Below, piece by piece: positions 44,560 through 52,019 of a stretch of DNA of 64,000 bases. The notes under the pieces are model-generated. The model was not told where the DNA came from, ran no database searches, and saw only the letters and a program-made list of their open reading frames with translations. The translations under genes and the position numbers were made by a program. Location of the stretch: NCBI GenBank assembly GCA_020638395.1, contig JACKIP010000005.1, positions 1 through 64,000 of the forward strand, in the 5' to 3' direction. Each line of letters opens with the position of its first letter. Position 1 is the first letter of the stretch. This stretch comes from Rhodospirillales bacterium. Its GTDB lineage: Bacteria; Pseudomonadota; Alphaproteobacteria; Micavibrionales; Micavibrionaceae.

Positions 44560-45444
44560 ATGGCTCTAACTCCGCAAGAATATCTTAAAACCTACCGGGC
44601 ACAGATACCGGAAAAAGACCTGCGCCTGCTGCTCCAGAGAGGCTTAAACCTCTCCTCCTCCGACTGGATCAGCAAGAAAGAGACGCCCCTTGATCCGGCG
44701 CAGGAGCGCAGAGTTAACGCGCTTATCTCCCGCAGATTATCCGGGGAACCAGTGGCCCGGATATTTGAAGAATGGGAATTCTGGGGGTTGCCCTTCTGCC
44801 TGTCAAAAGAAACACTGGTCCCACGCCCGGACACCGAAACCGTTATCGAGTGTGTCTTAGCCGCGAATTCATCCGGAACCACAACGGGCCGAGCAGATGG
44901 ACGGACTCCCCAAACCATCCTTGATCTGGGAACCGGATCGGGATGCATTCTGATCGCCCTCCTCCATGAATTCCCCTCCGCCTTTGGTGTCGGGGTGGAT
45001 TTGTCCGAAGGCGCTCTGGAAACGGCCCGCCGGAATGCCGTCCGCAATAACGTTTTTAACCGGTGCCACTTCATAAAAGGAGACTGGAGTGCCGCGCTGG
45101 AGGGATCGTTTGATATCATCGTCGCCAATCCGCCCTACATCGAATCGCGACTCATTGAAACACTCCACCCGGAAGTTAAAAATCATGATCCGATTCTGGC
45201 ATTGGATGGTGGCCCGGACGGGCTGGAATCGATTCGGATCCTCCTGTCGGCAATCAAATCGTGCATGGCCCCTCACACACAGCTTTTCATGGAAATTGGA
45301 TACGATCAGGCCGGGAAAGTCCGGAATTTAATCGAAGAATCCGGCTTGTCCACAAGCGCCGTGCGGCAGGATCTGGGGGGACATGACCGCGTGATTTGCT
45401 TCGGCTATGGGGATAACCCTAAAAAAAATGAGTCGGAGGCTTGA
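44560..45444 (+). CDS. prmC: Release factor glutamine methyltransferase
   Basis: The 294-residue enzyme methylates the GGQ glutamine of release factors. It has the SAM motif ILDLGTGSGCILIALLHE (about residues 127-144) and the substrate-binding NPPYI (about 189-193) in FDIIVANPPYIESRLIETL, after an N-terminal helical domain. The gene starts 4 bases after prfA, the standard arrangement. The loop TTTGRADGRTPQT before the SAM motif is longer than usual. Confidence 0.95.
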   Translation: MALTPQEYLKTYRAQIPEKDLRLLLQRGLNLSSSDWISKKETPLDPAQERRVNALISRRLSGEPVARIFEEWEFWGLPFCLSKETLVPRPDTETVIECVLAANSSGTTTGRADGRTPQTILDLGTGSGCILIALLHEFPSAFGVGVDLSEGALETARRNAVRNNVFNRCHFIKGDWSAALEGSFDIIVANPPYIESRLIETLHPEVKNHDPILALDGGPDGLESIRILLSAIKSCMAPHTQLFMEIGYDQAGKVRNLIEESGLSTSAVRQDLGGHDRVICFGYGDNPKKNESEA

Positions 45445-45571
45445 TTGATTTTTGGAGTTAAATATAAGCTTTACTCAATAGAGAAATTGAAATTTGGAAC
45501 GATGGCATTTTAGGACGAATAATCAGGTCCTCAAATTAGGCATCGTCTAAAAATGGGAATTCATGTACACT

Positions 45572-45608
45572 TGTACGTGTGATTCGGAAAAATGTACGTG
45601 TGGATAAT
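45572..45608 (+). promoter_or_regulatory. Direct repeat TGTACGTGTG x2 and -10-like box before the DUF4167 gene
   Basis: TGTACGTGTG occurs at 45572-45581 and 45593-45602, exactly 21 bp apart (two helical turns), and is followed immediately by GATAAT (45603-45608), a good -10 box. A related GTACAC sequence precedes them at 45565. The arrangement suggests an activator site just upstream of the core promoter of the DUF4167 gene. Confidence 0.45.
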
Positions 45609-45643
45609 TTTACACTTAACGCATCAAAAGATAGAGAGATACT

Positions 45644-46054
45644 ATGAGAGCAAATTCTTCAGGAAGAAGATCCAGAGGTCGCAACAATAATAATAACAAT
45701 AACAACCGTCGCCCCTCTAATAACCGGTCGCAGGTCTTTGACAGTAACGGGCCGGATGTACGCATCCGCGGGACTGCTCATCAGGTTAATGAGAAATATC
45801 TGGCGCTGGCCAAAGATGCCGCATCGGGCGGAGATCTGATTCTGGCAGAAAGCTACCTGCAACATGCAGAACACTACCAAAGGATTGTAAATACCTGGAA
45901 CGAAGAAGATGCGCGTCTGCGGGGAAATCGTGCGGCATCCGATGAATCAGACGCAAATGAGGCCGAAGAAGAAGAGCTCGGAGAAGCAGAACTCTCCCTT
46001 CCCGCCAGCATTCTGACCCCGGCCCCGCGTCTGGATGAAATGGAAGAAGCCTGA
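45644..46054 (+). CDS. DUF4167 domain protein with poly-Asn tract
   Basis: This 136-residue protein is of the alphaproteobacterial DUF4167 type: an Arg/Asn-rich low-complexity N-terminus with eight consecutive Asn (about residues 15-22) and the conserved segment VRIRGTAHQVNEKYLALAKDAASGGDLILAESYLQHAEHY (about 39-78), then an acidic tail. Its role is unknown; a nucleic-acid-binding start is suggested by the basic region. It follows prmC, a common neighbour. The Asn run comes from AAT/AAC triplets and could be prone to length variation. Confidence 0.9.
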   Translation: MRANSSGRRSRGRNNNNNNNNRRPSNNRSQVFDSNGPDVRIRGTAHQVNEKYLALAKDAASGGDLILAESYLQHAEHYQRIVNTWNEEDARLRGNRAASDESDANEAEEEELGEAELSLPASILTPAPRLDEMEEA

Positions 46055-46322
46055 GCGCCCCGTCTGACGGGATCATCCGCATAGCGACTCTAAACAAAAA
46101 ATAAAACAGATGGATCGCACGAACGAGGAGTGGAGGAGATCCCCAAAAGGGGGCGTCCTCTGCGCTTCGGGATAATTCTGCGTGAACAACGCTGTCCTTC
46201 TCGATCCTTATCTGAGATGGCTCTATATGCCTGAGCATAAACACCAAATCCCGGCCCGCGCCTAAAACTGGCATGATCCATGCAGTGTTATTCTGGAAGA
46301 TTTAACACTCTGGAACAAAAAC
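46055..46322 (+). other. Intergenic leader of flgF
   Basis: This 268-bp stretch has no open frame of note. It holds an imperfect palindrome around 46130-46158 (GAGGA ... CCCC-AAAA-GGGG ... TCCTC), a sigma-54-type element at 46268-46284 and, across the predicted start, an inverted repeat AGTGTTA/TAACACT (46284-46290 and 46303-46309). Room for activator sites remains upstream of the promoter, but I could not identify them. Confidence 0.5.
46268..46284 (+). promoter_or_regulatory. Sigma-54-type promoter of flgFGAH
   Basis: The sequence CTGGCATGATCCATGCA matches the -24/-12 consensus YTGGCACGRNNNTTGCW at all but two defined positions, with GG (46270-46271) and GC (46282-46283) separated by exactly 10 bases. 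Transcription would start about 12 bases downstream, some 28 bases before the flgF ATG. Confidence 0.75.
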
Positions 46323-47045
46323 ATGGAAAACAGTCTTTATGTCGCCCTTTCCCGCCAGGTTGGCCTTGATGAAAAAATGGCCATTGTGGCCAATAACATT
46401 GCCAACATCAATACACCCGGCTACCGTGCCCAGAATATGGTGTTCAGTGAATTCCTGGCCGATCCGAAAGGATTGAAAGATCCTCTGTCCGAAGTTCTGG
46501 ATTACGGCCAGTACCAGAGCACCGCACCGGGAGCCATTCGCACCACGGAAAATCCGCTGGATGTTGCGCTGGACGGCCCGGGATACATGGGCATTCAGAC
46601 GGCAGAAGGTCCGGCCTATAGCCGCAACGGACGCCTCAGCCTGAACGTCAATCGGGAGCTGGTCAATGCCGCCGGACTGCCGGTGATGGATGAGGGTGGC
46701 AATGCCATTTCAGTTCCGGCCGATGCCAAAGAAATTATCATCGCCGAAGATGGCAGCGTTTCATCACAAAACGGCGTGATTGGAAAGATCAAAATCGTGA
46801 CCTTTGCCAATGAACAAGACATGGAAGCCAAAGGAAACGGGGTTTATATCACAGCACAGGCCGAACAACCGGCAGAAAATACCCGTATCATTCAGGGCGC
46901 CTACGAAGAGTCCAACGTACAGGCCGTTCTGGAAATGACTCGTATGATCGAGACGTCACGGGCATTTCAGGGAACACAGAACATGCTGCAAAGCGAACAT
47001 GACCGCCAGCGCACCATGATTCAAAGATTAACAAGAGCAGGATAA
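46323..47045 (+). CDS. flgF: Flagellar basal-body rod protein FlgF
   Basis: The 240-residue proximal rod protein begins MENSLYVALSRQVGLDEKMAIVANNIANINTPGYRA, with the conserved N-terminal helix of axial proteins, contains ENPLDVALDGPGYMGIQTAEG and SRNGRLSLN, and ends with the C-terminal helix EMTRMIETSRAFQGTQNML. It lies behind a sigma-54-type promoter and starts the flgF-flgG-flgA-flgH set. Confidence 0.95.
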   Translation: MENSLYVALSRQVGLDEKMAIVANNIANINTPGYRAQNMVFSEFLADPKGLKDPLSEVLDYGQYQSTAPGAIRTTENPLDVALDGPGYMGIQTAEGPAYSRNGRLSLNVNRELVNAAGLPVMDEGGNAISVPADAKEIIIAEDGSVSSQNGVIGKIKIVTFANEQDMEAKGNGVYITAQAEQPAENTRIIQGAYEESNVQAVLEMTRMIETSRAFQGTQNMLQSEHDRQRTMIQRLTRAG

Positions 47046-47067
47046 GAAACGAAAAGGGAATAAAATC

Positions 47068-47853
47068 ATGAGATCACTTGATATCGGCTCCACCGGCATG
47101 CTGGCACAACAAACCAATGTGGATGTGATTTCCAACAACATCGCCAACATGTCCACGACGGGCTATAAACGGCAGAATGTCGCGTTTTTGGATTTGATTT
47201 ATCAAAACATCCAGCGCCCCGGTGCGACGTCCTCGGATGTCGGGACGATTATGCCCTCCGGGATCCAGCTTGGCCTTGGGACACGAGTGGGAGGCGTCTA
47301 TCGCCAGCACCAGCAGGGCGCTCTGGAAATTACAGACAACCCGTTTGATCTGGCAGTTACCGGCGATGGATTCTTCCAGATTACTCTGCCAAACGGAGAT
47401 ACCGCCTATACACGCGACGGTACGTTTGCCATCAATCAGGACGGCGATCTGGTCACTCAGCAGGGATATCTTGTCCAGCCGGGTATCACCATTCCGGCAG
47501 ATGCCACAGACGTCACCATCAATGAGAGCGGAGAAGTTTTTGCCAAAATTACCGGGCAGGTTGCCCTGAGCAATGTCGGACAGCTTCAACTGGCAACGTT
47601 TGTCAATGAAACCGGTCTGGATGCGATTGGCAATAATTTATTCATCGAATCCGAAGCCTCCGGAGCGCCCACCACCGGCAACCCCGGCGAAGATAATTAC
47701 GGAGAAATCCGGCAAGGCGCTCTGGAAAACGCCAATGTGAATGTGGTTGAGGAAATTACCAACCTGATTGAAGCCCAGCGCGCTTATGAAATGAACTCGA
47801 AAGTGATTTCCACCTCCGACGAAATGTTGGGAACAATCTCTCAACTTCGTTAA
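47068..47853 (+). CDS. flgG: Flagellar basal-body rod protein FlgG
   Basis: The 261-residue distal rod protein has the classic layout: DIGSTGMLAQQTNVDVISNNIANMSTTGYKRQN, then ENPFDLAVTGDGFF-type text (here DNPFDLAVTGDGFFQITLPNGD), TRDGTFAINQDGDLV and the C-terminal NLIEAQRAYEMNSKVI. It follows flgF by 22 bases with AAAGGGAA before the ATG. Confidence 0.97.
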   Translation: MRSLDIGSTGMLAQQTNVDVISNNIANMSTTGYKRQNVAFLDLIYQNIQRPGATSSDVGTIMPSGIQLGLGTRVGGVYRQHQQGALEITDNPFDLAVTGDGFFQITLPNGDTAYTRDGTFAINQDGDLVTQQGYLVQPGITIPADATDVTINESGEVFAKITGQVALSNVGQLQLATFVNETGLDAIGNNLFIESEASGAPTTGNPGEDNYGEIRQGALENANVNVVEEITNLIEAQRAYEMNSKVISTSDEMLGTISQLR

Positions 47854-47887
47854 AAGGCAAAGGAACACATAGGGAAGGAAAACCGGA

Positions 47888-48856
47888 ATGATGCTCAGTT
47901 TACTTAGATATATGAGACTCTCCTTTTTGCTGCAAAGCGTTCTGATTGTGACCGTCACATTCGGGTCTTTCGGCATGAGTTTGCTGCGGGCCGCGACCGC
48001 CGCCAGTTTAAAAAACCTGACGATTATCGAAGATAATGTCATTCGTGCCGGAGATTTATTTGAAGGCCTGAGCCGCAAAGCCGACACCGTCATCGGTCCG
48101 GCCCCCCTGCCCGGCCATGATATGACTTTAAATGCCCGGACCTTACTGCGAATTGCCGTAGCACTGGATTTGCCATGGAGACCGGAAAGCGGCGCAGAAA
48201 CCATCCTGATTCGCCGGGCCGCAACACTGATCGACCAGAACACCATCGAAGCCGCTCTGCAAAACGCTCTGCATGAAAAAGGGGTGGCAGGTGACTTCAA
48301 GATCGTTTTTAACGAAGCCCTGCCCGTTTTTTCCCTTCCCCCGCAGGAAGACAAAACCATTCATGTCGGCACCTTTGACTTTGACCCGGTTCACAGCACG
48401 TTTTCAGCAGAGCTTCTGGCCCCGAACAAGGACACCCCGTTAAAGCGGCAGCTTGTGCAGGGGAGGATTGAGCGGATTGTTCACCTGCCCGTCCTGAGCC
48501 GCCCCTTGCAAAATGGTCAGGAAATTACCAAAGCCGATCTGGACTGGATTGATATCCCCGCCTATAAAGTTCAGCCAGATTACCTTCTGGATGCCGACCT
48601 GCTGGTCGGACTAACGCCCCGCCGCATGACAATGGCAGGAGAACCTCTGCGCCGGAATGATCTGATTGAGCCGTTGCTCGTCAAACGGGGGGAAAGCGTC
48701 CTGATTACCTACCGCACCGGCGCACTGCAGCTGAGCACAGAGGGAAAAGCCCTGCAAAACGGCGCACGGGGGGAAGCAATCCGCGTGATGAATCTGGGCA
48801 GCAATCAAACGGTTAATGCACAGATTGAAGGAACCGGACAGGTCAGCGTGAATTAA
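47888..48856 (+). CDS. flgA: Flagellar basal body P-ring formation protein FlgA
   Basis: The 322-residue periplasmic chaperone for P-ring assembly has an N-terminal hydrophobic segment (about 10-38) and the conserved C-terminal SAF domain: RPLQNGQEITKADLDWI, ADLLVGLTPRRMTMAGEPLRRNDL and LITYRTGALQLSTEGKAL. At 322 residues it is longer than the E. coli protein and carries an extra N-terminal domain, as in several alphaproteobacteria. It follows flgG by 34 bases. Confidence 0.92.
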   Translation: MMLSLLRYMRLSFLLQSVLIVTVTFGSFGMSLLRAATAASLKNLTIIEDNVIRAGDLFEGLSRKADTVIGPAPLPGHDMTLNARTLLRIAVALDLPWRPESGAETILIRRAATLIDQNTIEAALQNALHEKGVAGDFKIVFNEALPVFSLPPQEDKTIHVGTFDFDPVHSTFSAELLAPNKDTPLKRQLVQGRIERIVHLPVLSRPLQNGQEITKADLDWIDIPAYKVQPDYLLDADLLVGLTPRRMTMAGEPLRRNDLIEPLLVKRGESVLITYRTGALQLSTEGKALQNGARGEAIRVMNLGSNQTVNAQIEGTGQVSVN

Positions 48857-48871
48857 CAAGGAAACGATATC

Positions 48872-49630
48872 ATGACGCATGTAAAAAAATATGTCCAAAA
48901 AACAGCCCTGCTGACCATGACCATGCTCAGCCTGTCGGCCTGCTCTGCCGTTGATCGCATTTCCCGCATTGGGGAAGCCCCGGACATGGCCCGCATTGAA
49001 GACCCCACCCTGCAAAGCGGGTATCAGCCAGTCAGCCTGCCCATGCCCACCCCGGAATCCAGTGAAAAACAGCCAAATTCCTTATGGGCCTCTAATCGTA
49101 AAAATTTTTTCAAAGACCAGCGCGCAGGCAAAATCGGCGATATTCTAACGGTAATTATTGAAGTGAAAGACACTGCCGCCCTTGATAACGAAACCGAGCA
49201 AAAACGTACCAGCTCAGAGAATGCCGCTCTTGATTCCTTGCTGGGATATGAAGCCTCTCTGGGCAAAGTTTTACCCGATGCGATTGATCCGGCCAACCTC
49301 GTCGGCGCAGATGCAGACTCAAACTTCAAAGGAACCGGCACCATCGCCCGCGGAGAAGAAGTCGACCTGCAACTGGCCGCAATTGTAACGCAGATCCTCC
49401 CCAACGGGAATCTGGTCATTCACGGCAAGCAGGAAATCCGGGTTAACTACGAAAAAAGAATTGTTGCGGTTGACGGGGTGATTCGCCCCGAAGATATCAG
49501 CATCAATAACACCATCGACTCAAACCAGATTGCCGAGGCCCGCATTGCCTATGGCGGCGAAGGCCATCTGACCGATGTGCAGCAACCCCGCTACGGCCAA
49601 CAGCTCTATGATATTGTCTTTCCGTTTTAA
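48872..49630 (+). CDS. flgH: Flagellar L-ring protein FlgH, lipoprotein
   Basis: The 252-residue outer-membrane ring lipoprotein begins with a signal ending in LSAC (Cys at residue 24). The mature part has SLWASNRKNFFKDQRAGKIGDILTVII, the family core, and ends with RYGQQLYDIVFPF. It follows flgA by 15 bases and closes the run. A long hairpin flanked by 5-bp repeats lies 44 bases after its stop and may end transcription. Confidence 0.95.
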   Translation: MTHVKKYVQKTALLTMTMLSLSACSAVDRISRIGEAPDMARIEDPTLQSGYQPVSLPMPTPESSEKQPNSLWASNRKNFFKDQRAGKIGDILTVIIEVKDTAALDNETEQKRTSSENAALDSLLGYEASLGKVLPDAIDPANLVGADADSNFKGTGTIARGEEVDLQLAAIVTQILPNGNLVIHGKQEIRVNYEKRIVAVDGVIRPEDISINNTIDSNQIAEARIAYGGEGHLTDVQQPRYGQQLYDIVFPF

Positions 49631-49668
49631 GGAAGACTTATACAGAGTGTTCTGTTTGGAACTCAATA

Positions 49669-49724
49669 TATAGGAACCTCTGCAAAAGCCTGTAATTTTA
49701 CAGGCTTTTGCAGAGGTTCTATAG
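49669..49724. mobile_element. 46-bp perfect palindrome flanked by TATAG direct repeats
   Basis: Two perfectly matching 22-base arms (49674-49695 and 49698-49719), starting GAACCTCTGC and ending GCAGAGGTTC, are separated by only TT. The palindrome is flanked on both sides by TATAG (49669-49673 and 49720-49724), as a 5-bp target-site duplication would be. It looks like a minimal end-to-end pair of transposon ends, but it also forms a hairpin able to end transcription of the convergent flgH and barrel genes. No transposase is present. Confidence 0.55.
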
Positions 49725-49750
49725 TCATTCCTCGGATTTTTGAAGACCAG

Positions 49751-51178
49751 TTAGAAACTATAACGCGCGCTGACGTAAATGTTTGAGTTGTCTTCCAGCT
49801 GGCCAAAGAACGTGCTGCGCTCCTGACCGTAAAAGACATTCGCGCCGCCCTCAACCGTCCAGTGATCGTCCACTTTATAGGTCGCTTTCGGGCGGGTGTA
49901 CCCATCCTGATCGCTGGGAGAATAAAAGTTAAACAAAGACAGGGTCAGGTTCTGGTTCATCATCTGCTTGGTCAGCCGGACGGTGACAACCTGCCGGTTT
50001 TCTTCCGGGCGCGGACTGCCGGAAGGCGCATTGGCTTTTAAGTCCTGATAGTCCAGAGTCCGTTCCAGATTATATTGCACGCCGCCCGTCAGCTCGGAAG
50101 TATAGGGAATTTCCTGCTCATATCCGGCCAGAAACCGGAATTGATCGTTGGGAATGACCGGGTTCGTCCCGCTGCGATCGTCCCGGCTGTCATAGTATGC
50201 CACCTCGACATTTCCGATCCCTTGATAAACCGCCCCGCGCAGGCTGGCCCCGTAAACCGACAATCGCGGGAACGTGGCTTTCTGAGCCGCCATATCCAGA
50301 CCTTGCGGGTTTTTCCAGTACCCGTCATATCCGTATAACGCCGCTTCATACCCGGAAAAGTTCCGGTACAGGCGTGCGGCCCACTCGTCTTCCGTAAACC
50401 ATGACTCGCGGGGATCTGTCGCCAGCATATTGGCGCGCCCGACAGTCCGCCCCAAAAACGGATTAAACACACTGATCCGCGCCCCGTCAGCAAAGCGGTC
50501 AGCATCAAAATTCGGAGTATAGACCACATCCAGATTAGCCAGAGAGGTAAAAAAAGACGCTTTCAGGGCATCCGAAGGCGCTTTTAAATATTCTTCATCC
50601 CGCCCGATAAAGAAGGAGTCAAAATCTTTCGGGAATAAATCATTGAGGAAGACCAGATCTCCCGTTCCCCAGGTCAGAATTTGCCGCCCGGCCTTGATAT
50701 CCATAAAATCCGTGGCCCGCCAGCTCACGAACGCTTCCCGCAAATCAATGAGGCCGTCCCCTGTTTCAAGGTCAATCGCATAGCGGTCCGCGACCGGATC
50801 ATAAACAAAGTCAGAGGTCACACGAACATTCACATTATCCCACGACTTTTCAGCCTGAAGCTGCAGGCGCGCCTCCCCAATGCTGGCGTCTTTCTCATAA
50901 GACTGGTCGATAAAACGTGCTCCGCCGCGCATTTCAACGAAGCCATTTAAATCGAAGGGCAAAGAAGAGCCAGATTCTTCTGATCCCCAGTCAGTCGTAG
51001 AAGAAGCATCAGAATCCTCCGCCTGTCCGCCCAGACCGCCTAATCCTGCGGGTAATGCCGGTTCCACCGGTGATGAGGCACCGGATAATCCCGCAGGCAA
51101 CGCCGGTTCTTCGGCAGACACGGGAAAACTTCCCCACAGGCACAAAGCGCAAACGGACAAAAGAAGTGTGTGTTTCAT
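49751..51178 (-). CDS. Outer-membrane beta-barrel protein (DUF1302-like)
   Basis: The 475-residue protein has a signal peptide (MKHTLLLSVCALCLWGSFPVSA), a low-complexity stretch with two copies of EPALPAGL (about 24-50) and then a long series of amphipathic strands ending in the aromatic terminus VSARYSF, typical of outer-membrane barrels. The segment DIKAGRQILTWGTGDLVFLNDLF is shared with DUF1302-type proteins. It is the last gene of the SQR/RND operon, where it may be the outer-membrane partner of the exporter. Confidence 0.8.
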   Translation of the reverse strand: MKHTLLLSVCALCLWGSFPVSAEEPALPAGLSGASSPVEPALPAGLGGLGGQAEDSDASSTTDWGSEESGSSLPFDLNGFVEMRGGARFIDQSYEKDASIGEARLQLQAEKSWDNVNVRVTSDFVYDPVADRYAIDLETGDGLIDLREAFVSWRATDFMDIKAGRQILTWGTGDLVFLNDLFPKDFDSFFIGRDEEYLKAPSDALKASFFTSLANLDVVYTPNFDADRFADGARISVFNPFLGRTVGRANMLATDPRESWFTEDEWAARLYRNFSGYEAALYGYDGYWKNPQGLDMAAQKATFPRLSVYGASLRGAVYQGIGNVEVAYYDSRDDRSGTNPVIPNDQFRFLAGYEQEIPYTSELTGGVQYNLERTLDYQDLKANAPSGSPRPEENRQVVTVRLTKQMMNQNLTLSLFNFYSPSDQDGYTRPKATYKVDDHWTVEGGANVFYGQERSTFFGQLEDNSNIYVSARYSF

Positions 51179-51224
51179 ATTATTTAACTCTTTCAGATTT
51201 TTTATTCATGGCGGAGGATATTAT

Positions 51225-52019
51225 TCATCGCTTGATATACTCGGTCGGAGCCTGACGCAAGTAGCGTTCCGTGAAGATATCTTCCGGTAACCCGGCATCG
51301 TACTGAACACTCGAATAGCTCAGAACGGTCTCACTGCCAGAGCGCAAATCCTTCATCCGGCCTTTTGTAACCGTCGGATGCCCCTGAATAGTATCGACCG
51401 CCTCGGCTGATCCCTCCCGGTATTTTTCGCCGTTTTTGTCAAAAAATTCAATTTTTACAGGAATAAACGTTTCTTTGTGAATGTAACTTTTGAAGTAGCT
51501 GAATTCCACCTGATCCGGCTTTTTCGGCGTGCTTTTCAGGATGTAGTAATTATCGGTTTCCTCCAGAAGTTCGTGCGTATCCTCGGAAGGATTGCGCCCG
51601 GAAACATCTTCATAGAAAAAATCAGATCCGACAAAGCTGGTGCGCTCATCCGTTGCAGCAATCCGTTTCACCAGATCCAGCGCCGGTAAATAGAGCCAGC
51701 GGTCATCATCTCCGTTCACATGCTTCCACACCATGAAAACCGTTTTGCTGACATCCGCCGGGCGATTGAAATAGACATAGAACTTCTGTTCCTTGTCATC
51801 ATCCCCGATATCTTTGCGCAGAATGACAAAATCACGTGTGCGCTTGCGTCCCTGACTATCGGTAATGTCCATCTTGACGCGGGCTCGACCGTCCTCTCCC
51901 TGATAGTAAGCCGCATGATTGGCTTTGGCGACGATCTCATTGACGCTCAAGGCATGCGCCGCCGGAGCACTCAGAAATAAAGCAGAGGAAAATAACAAGG
52001 CGGTAAAAATCTTTTTCAT
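51225..52019 (-). CDS. LolA-like outer-membrane lipoprotein-sorting protein
   Basis: The 264-residue periplasmic protein starts with a signal peptide ending AAHA and has the LolA-like fold text: VKMDITDSQGRKRTRDFVILRKD, then WKHVNGDDDRWLYLPALDLVKRIAATDERTSFVGSDFFYEDVSGRNPSED. This group usually accompanies an MMPL/RND exporter and probably shuttles a lipid or hydrophobic product. Its start overlaps the exporter stop by four bases (ATGA), indicating coupling. Confidence 0.9.
   Translation of the reverse strand: MKKIFTALLFSSALFLSAPAAHALSVNEIVAKANHAAYYQGEDGRARVKMDITDSQGRKRTRDFVILRKDIGDDDKEQKFYVYFNRPADVSKTVFMVWKHVNGDDDRWLYLPALDLVKRIAATDERTSFVGSDFFYEDVSGRNPSEDTHELLEETDNYYILKSTPKKPDQVEFSYFKSYIHKETFIPVKIEFFDKNGEKYREGSAEAVDTIQGHPTVTKGRMKDLRSGSETVLSYSSVQYDAGLPEDIFTERYLRQAPTEYIKR

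Noticed and set aside
45674..45716. AAT/AAC triplet run as a possible CRISPR-like or structured repeat
   Set aside because: It encodes the poly-Asn tract of the DUF4167 protein and has no spacer structure.
49669..49724. Simple rho-independent terminator
   Set aside because: The stem is unusually long and perfect and has no T run on either side; the flanking TATAG repeats point to a mobile-type origin, though it may still end transcription.
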